Under the pieces are notes generated by a model, which was given only the letters and a program-made list of their open reading frames with translations, did no database searches and was not told the origin of the DNA. Of a DNA stretch of 64,000 bases, positions 60,695-64,000 are shown piece after piece. Source of the DNA: Clostridium chromiireducens (GTDB lineage: Bacteria > Bacillota > Clostridia > Clostridiales > Clostridiaceae); assembly GCF_002029255.1 (NCBI RefSeq), contig NZ_MZGT01000017.1, forward strand, positions 20,641 through 84,640, given 5' to 3'. Position 1 is the stretch's first letter, and the number at the start of each line of letters is the position of its first letter. Made by a program: the position numbers and the translations under genes.

Positions 60695-60889
60695 AAAGGG
60701 AGAGGCATCTGTTGCTCGATTGCTAGAGAATATGTCTGTGGATTTCTATCAGTAAAAGTTGTGCCCATTCCTGCTTGCTCCTGAGCCAACGCTCAGGACA
60801 AGCAAAAATGGAACAACTTTTGCTGAAGAAATACCAACAGTCATATTCTCAATGCAACACTGCGCAAAAGATGCCTCTCCCTTTCTGGT
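60695..60889 (+). ncRNA. Structured 3' element, copy B
   Basis: Outer arms AAAGGGAGAGGCATCT (60695-60710) and the perfect complement (60869-60884), a second stem GAGAATATG..CTGT with ACAG..CATATTCTC, and a third stem CAGTAAAAGTTGT/ACAACTTTTGCTG topped by CTTGCTCCTGAGC-N4-GCTCAGGACAAG. Single-stranded segments TGTTGCTCGATTGCTA, GAAGAAATACC and CAATGCAACACTG are shared with copy A. Twenty bases after the hydE stop, same strand. The tail CTTTCTGGTAAGA is conserved; no U tract follows, so it is not a plain terminator. Confidence 0.75.
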
Positions 60890-60922
60890 AAGAACATATA
60901 TCTTAATATTCTACTATAGCCT

Positions 60923-61561
60923 CTATAAAAGTTTTATGCATTGGCCGTGACCTGTAGCTATGAATTTAGGATTTAGCTTTAAAAGGTTTTGTTGTAATTC
61001 AGCTCTTTTATTTGAATCAGGCACTTGTTCATGGCTAATGTTATTTACTTCGTCATCCCAATTGGATTCTGCAACTGTGCCTGATGCTTCACCTAAATTA
61101 AACATTAAATCACTGCTGAAAAATATGTTACGTTTGTTTTCTAGGATTAATAATCCTCCCCATAAGTGCATTTCGGAAGGATAATTAATAAACTCTAATT
61201 CATATTCATTAGTCGTCAATCTTTCTCCATCTCTTTTGATAATAAACTCATCTGTTATCCCAAAACCGCTTAGCTGACGTGCTGTTACTTCTGAACAAAT
61301 TGGTTTTGCCTGTGGAAAATGTTCCAGAATTATCCTCAAACCACCGCATTCGTCTCCTTCAAAGTGTGAAATGAAGATATATTTTAGTTCCTTTCCATTA
61401 AGCGCTTCTTTTAATTGTGGTATCAAAGCTTCTGCTTGATGTATATTCCCTGTGTGTACTAGCAAAGGATCATCAGCTGATAAAAGATATTGATGAAATG
61501 TTAAGTTAATTGGTTGAACATAATTACTAAATTGATGTAAATCATTATAAATAGCTGTCAT
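60923..61561 (-). CDS. Diiron metallo-beta-lactamase-fold protein (flavodiiron-like, no flavodoxin)
   Basis: 212 residues. The H66-x-E68-x-D70 motif (ISHFEGDECGG) is that of the flavodiiron diiron site, followed by a His (SEMHLWG), an Asp (FFSSDLMFN) and a terminal His (ATGHGQC). It lacks the flavodoxin domain, so it would need an external reductant. Likely roles are O2 or NO reduction (inference). RBS GGAG before ATG. Convergent with hydE. Confidence 0.85.
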   Translation of the reverse strand: MTAIYNDLHQFSNYVQPINLTFHQYLLSADDPLLVHTGNIHQAEALIPQLKEALNGKELKYIFISHFEGDECGGLRIILEHFPQAKPICSEVTARQLSGFGITDEFIIKRDGERLTTNEYELEFINYPSEMHLWGGLLILENKRNIFFSSDLMFNLGEASGTVAESNWDDEVNNISHEQVPDSNKRAELQQNLLKLNPKFIATGHGQCIKLL

Positions 61562-61662
61562 ATCTTATCTCCTGTAAATCTAATATTTATTAAGTTTTTT
61601 AATGTTGATACTGATTATATGACTTAGATAGTTTAACGTCAAGCATGTAATCTATACAATTC

Positions 61663-63036
61663 TTACTTAATAATCCTTCTTAAAAGGTTAATCTTATTCT
61701 TAAATGGAGCGAATCTAAACGGAAACTCCATATATGTTCCTCTCCTCACTATGCTTTTCTCATGAGTAAATGTATCAAAACTATGTTTTCCATGGTACGC
61801 TCCCATGCCGCTAGTACCTACTCCCCCAAAAGGAAGATTAGGTGTTCCTACATGCAAAATAGTATCATTTATTGTAACGCCTCCTGATGAAGTCTCTTTT
61901 ATAATCCGTTTTATGTTATTTTCATCTTCCGAAAAATAATATAAAGCTAGAGGCTTGCTTTTATTATTTACATACTGTATTACTTCCTTTAAATTATCAA
62001 AAGTCATAACAGGTAGAATTGGTCCAAATATTTCTTCTTCCAATACTTTTGCCTTTTCATCTAAATCAGTTAAAATAGTTGGCTCAAAAAATAGTGACTT
62101 TTCATCATAATTTCCACCATAATATATATTTCCTTCATTCAAGTATTGGGATAATCTCTCTAATTCTCGTTTATTTATTATTCTAGGAAAATCATCGCAC
62201 TCTCTAATATTGTGGCCATATTGAAATTTAATTTCTTCCACTATTAGATCCAATAACTTTTCCTTAACTTCGTTGTGAACAAATAAGTAATCTGGAGCAA
62301 CACAGGTTTGACCTGCATTTAATAATTTTCCCCAAACAATCCTTTTTGCTGCCATCTTTAAATTAGCCCCTTTATCAATTATACAAGGACTCTTTCCTCC
62401 AAGTTCCAGCGTTACTGGAATTAATCGTTTCGCTGCCTTTTCCATTATTATTTTCCCAACTCTTATACTTCCAGTAAAAAAAATATAGTCAAATTCTTGT
62501 TCCAATAACTCTTCAACGCACTCTTTTCCTTTATCTGCCCCTACTACTTTAATATATTCTTCATTAAAATTATCATTAATAATTCTTTCTATTAAATGCG
62601 ATGTATTAACAGCGCTCTCAGAAGGTTTAATAATTACAGTATTTCCTGCTGAAATAGCCCCAACAAGTGGCAGTATAACTAATTGAAAAGGATAGTTAAA
62701 TGGACCTATAATTAAAACTGTACCATAAGGCTGTTTTTCAATATAAGTTTTACTTGGAAAAAACATTATAGAACTTTTAATGCTTCTTCTCTTACTCCAC
62801 TTTCTTATACTTTTTAAATGCGTGTTTATCTCTTCATATACCATAGAAATTTCGGTAAGGTAACTTTCAAAATCTGATTTATGCAAATCTTTTTTTAATG
62901 CATCTATTATATACTGTTCATTATCTTTAATTATCTTCTTAAGCTTTATTAAAATATCTCTTCTAAAATTTATATCTAATTGTTCCCCTCTTTGAAAAAA
63001 CTCTATTTGTTTATTTATTAATTCCTTAACTCCCAT
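61663..63036 (-). CDS. Aldehyde dehydrogenase (class 3/CoA-independent type)
   Basis: 457 residues. Catalytic Glu in LELGGKSPCI, nucleophile Cys in LLNAGQTCVAPDYLFVH, and TGSIRVGKIIMEKAAKRLIPVT. The N-terminus and C-terminus (GVTINDTILHVGTPNLPFGGVGTSGMGAYHGKHSFDTFTHEKSI) match ALDH3/YwdH-type enzymes that oxidise long or medium aliphatic aldehydes with NAD(P)+. The frame is open to 63102, but AAGGGAGT fits the ATG at 63034-63036. The upstream gene ends 34 bases earlier. Confidence 0.92.
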   Translation of the reverse strand: MGVKELINKQIEFFQRGEQLDINFRRDILIKLKKIIKDNEQYIIDALKKDLHKSDFESYLTEISMVYEEINTHLKSIRKWSKRRSIKSSIMFFPSKTYIEKQPYGTVLIIGPFNYPFQLVILPLVGAISAGNTVIIKPSESAVNTSHLIERIINDNFNEEYIKVVGADKGKECVEELLEQEFDYIFFTGSIRVGKIIMEKAAKRLIPVTLELGGKSPCIIDKGANLKMAAKRIVWGKLLNAGQTCVAPDYLFVHNEVKEKLLDLIVEEIKFQYGHNIRECDDFPRIINKRELERLSQYLNEGNIYYGGNYDEKSLFFEPTILTDLDEKAKVLEEEIFGPILPVMTFDNLKEVIQYVNNKSKPLALYYFSEDENNIKRIIKETSSGGVTINDTILHVGTPNLPFGGVGTSGMGAYHGKHSFDTFTHEKSIVRRGTYMEFPFRFAPFKNKINLLRRIIK

Positions 63037-63070
63037 AATTACTCCCTTGAAAATTCGGCTATTTATAAAC

Positions 63071-63805
63071 CTAGCCCTTATAATAAACAAAATCCTTACC
63101 AAATAAGTTTAATGGAATTTTGAATTCAGGGAATCCAAATACATATGGTGCCAACTCATATAGTTGATAATAAATTACAAGATTATCATCCTCTATATAG
63201 AAATTCTGATTTTCGCTAATACCTTTAAATTCAGCCCCTGAATCAAAATAGTTTTCGGGATTCTTGTTTATCTGTTCTTTTATTTCTTTATTAATTATAC
63301 CAGTATAATTATACCCTTTACTAAATAATTCTTTTAATGTTACTAAACCTTCTTTTTCTTTATCAACTGTATATGATGTCTTGGTTGTCATTCCATGAGC
63401 CCCACCTAAGAACTCATAATAATCATTATATAAACTAACAAATAACTTATTATCTTCAACTACTTTATACCTTGAATAAATTTCATAAGGAAATCTCGGC
63501 CTTTCTTTCTTTATATCATCAAAATATTCTTTTGATGTCTTTTCAGCTTCCTCTACTTTAGGCAGAATATCACTATTTATTTTATCATTTATCGTCCCTA
63601 CCTTTTTTTCATCATATCCATCAGAAAACTGCGGTATCTTTAAATCTTCTTTTAAGTAATCTAGATTCTTATTTACAGACTTTTCCCCAAGTTTAATTTG
63701 TCTTTGAATTTGTATTTTATTACTTATACACATTTGCTGTGGATAAGTTGTAAATAACATTGAGCCTATCATTATTATTCCTAATATATTAGCTATAGTG
63801 CCCAT
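63071..63805 (-). CDS. DUF4163/DUF3298-containing exported protein
   Basis: About 244 residues. A hydrophobic N-terminus (MGTIANILGIIMIGSMLF) suggests a signal peptide or anchor. It is followed by a DUF4163-like segment (about 70-120) and a C-terminal DUF3298 domain (YDYYEFLGGAHGMTTKTSYTVD-type and FYIEDDNLVIYYQLYELAPYVFGFPEFKIPL). This combination occurs in RsiV and PdaC-like surface proteins. Function not assigned. The start at 63803-63805 is chosen for AAAGGAGGTG; the frame extends to 63913. DnaA-box-like 9-mers lie upstream and at its 5' end. Confidence 0.82.
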   Translation of the reverse strand: MGTIANILGIIMIGSMLFTTYPQQMCISNKIQIQRQIKLGEKSVNKNLDYLKEDLKIPQFSDGYDEKKVGTINDKINSDILPKVEEAEKTSKEYFDDIKKERPRFPYEIYSRYKVVEDNKLFVSLYNDYYEFLGGAHGMTTKTSYTVDKEKEGLVTLKELFSKGYNYTGIINKEIKEQINKNPENYFDSGAEFKGISENQNFYIEDDNLVIYYQLYELAPYVFGFPEFKIPLNLFGKDFVYYKG

Positions 63806-63927
63806 ATCAGCACCTCCTTTATTTATACCATTTGCGACTTTATTCGTTATATATCCACAAAACAAACATGTAAAATTATGTATATTAACATTTTTATAAC
63901 ATGTTATCCACAACCGATTGTGGATAA
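63724..63927. other. Cluster of DnaA-box-like 9-mers
   Basis: Perfect TTATNCACA matches: TTATACACA (63724-63732, +), TTATCCACA as TGTGGATAA (63738-63746, -), TTATCCACA (63904-63912, +) and again inverted (63919-63927, -); plus ATATCCACA (63851-63859, one mismatch). Two inverted pairs have spacers of five and six bases. A DnaA-regulated or DnaA-titrating site is possible. Confidence 0.5.
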
Positions 63928-64000
63928 TGTTAATAAGTTGTACTATTTTTATATTATGCTACTCTTTTAATAATCTTATTCTAACTACATACTCTAAGAT

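Overview
The window is AT-rich, has strong purine-rich Shine-Dalgarno sites before nearly every gene, and carries a complete crt-bcd-etfB-etfA-hbd butyryl-CoA operon next to rex, an [FeFe]-hydrogenase, adhE and hydE. This points to a solventogenic or butyric-acid Clostridium, most like the C. beijerinckii group. That placement is inferred from gene content and order; no database was searched. No tRNA, rRNA, CRISPR array, insertion sequence or prophage was seen.

Layout. 1-4430: the N-terminal part of PcrA helicase, a chemoreceptor, a small NifU-like Fe-S protein and a Cys-bearing MarR regulator; the last three share a palindromic operator. 4569-16438: RsuA, a lytic transglycosylase, a Y_Y_Y-repeat protein, YaiI, Pgi, a Cys-rich repeat protein, an unlisted 25-residue membrane peptide gene, guaB-guaA behind a guanine riboswitch, and a lone pilin. 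16639-30109: groESL under a CIRCE element, an [FeFe]-hydrogenase under a Rex operator, Ogg, an iron alcohol dehydrogenase, the butyryl-CoA operon under a Rex operator, and rex. 30528-39611: a phospholipase-C-like protein, a chemoreceptor, ManC, a heterodimeric ABC exporter and a divergent AraC regulator. 39929-45808: a glycyl-radical enzyme with its activase and fructose-6-phosphate aldolase, then an anti-sigma/sigma pair. 46145-53592: an electron-confurcating lactate dehydrogenase/Etf operon with its GntR regulator and operator, a patatin and a chemoreceptor. 53800-64000: a Mn riboswitch and P-type ATPase, AdhE, HydE, a diiron beta-lactamase-fold protein, an aldehyde dehydrogenase, a DUF3298 protein and a DnaA-box cluster.

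How it works together. Much of the window handles fermentative electrons. Rex reads NADH/NAD and has near-perfect operators before the butyryl-CoA operon and the hydrogenase, with a third likely site in the lactate operon. AdhE and the second alcohol dehydrogenase consume NAD(P)H, HydE builds the H-cluster, and the two Etf pairs serve butyryl-CoA and lactate dehydrogenases.

The most unusual finding is a family of three large rod-shaped inverted-repeat elements (22490-22743, 39715-39912, 60695-60889). Each begins 19-51 bases after the stop codon of a same-strand fermentation gene. They share internal-loop sequences, while their paired arms differ in sequence but stay complementary. This is the pattern expected of a structured RNA, and I do not recognise it as a known class.
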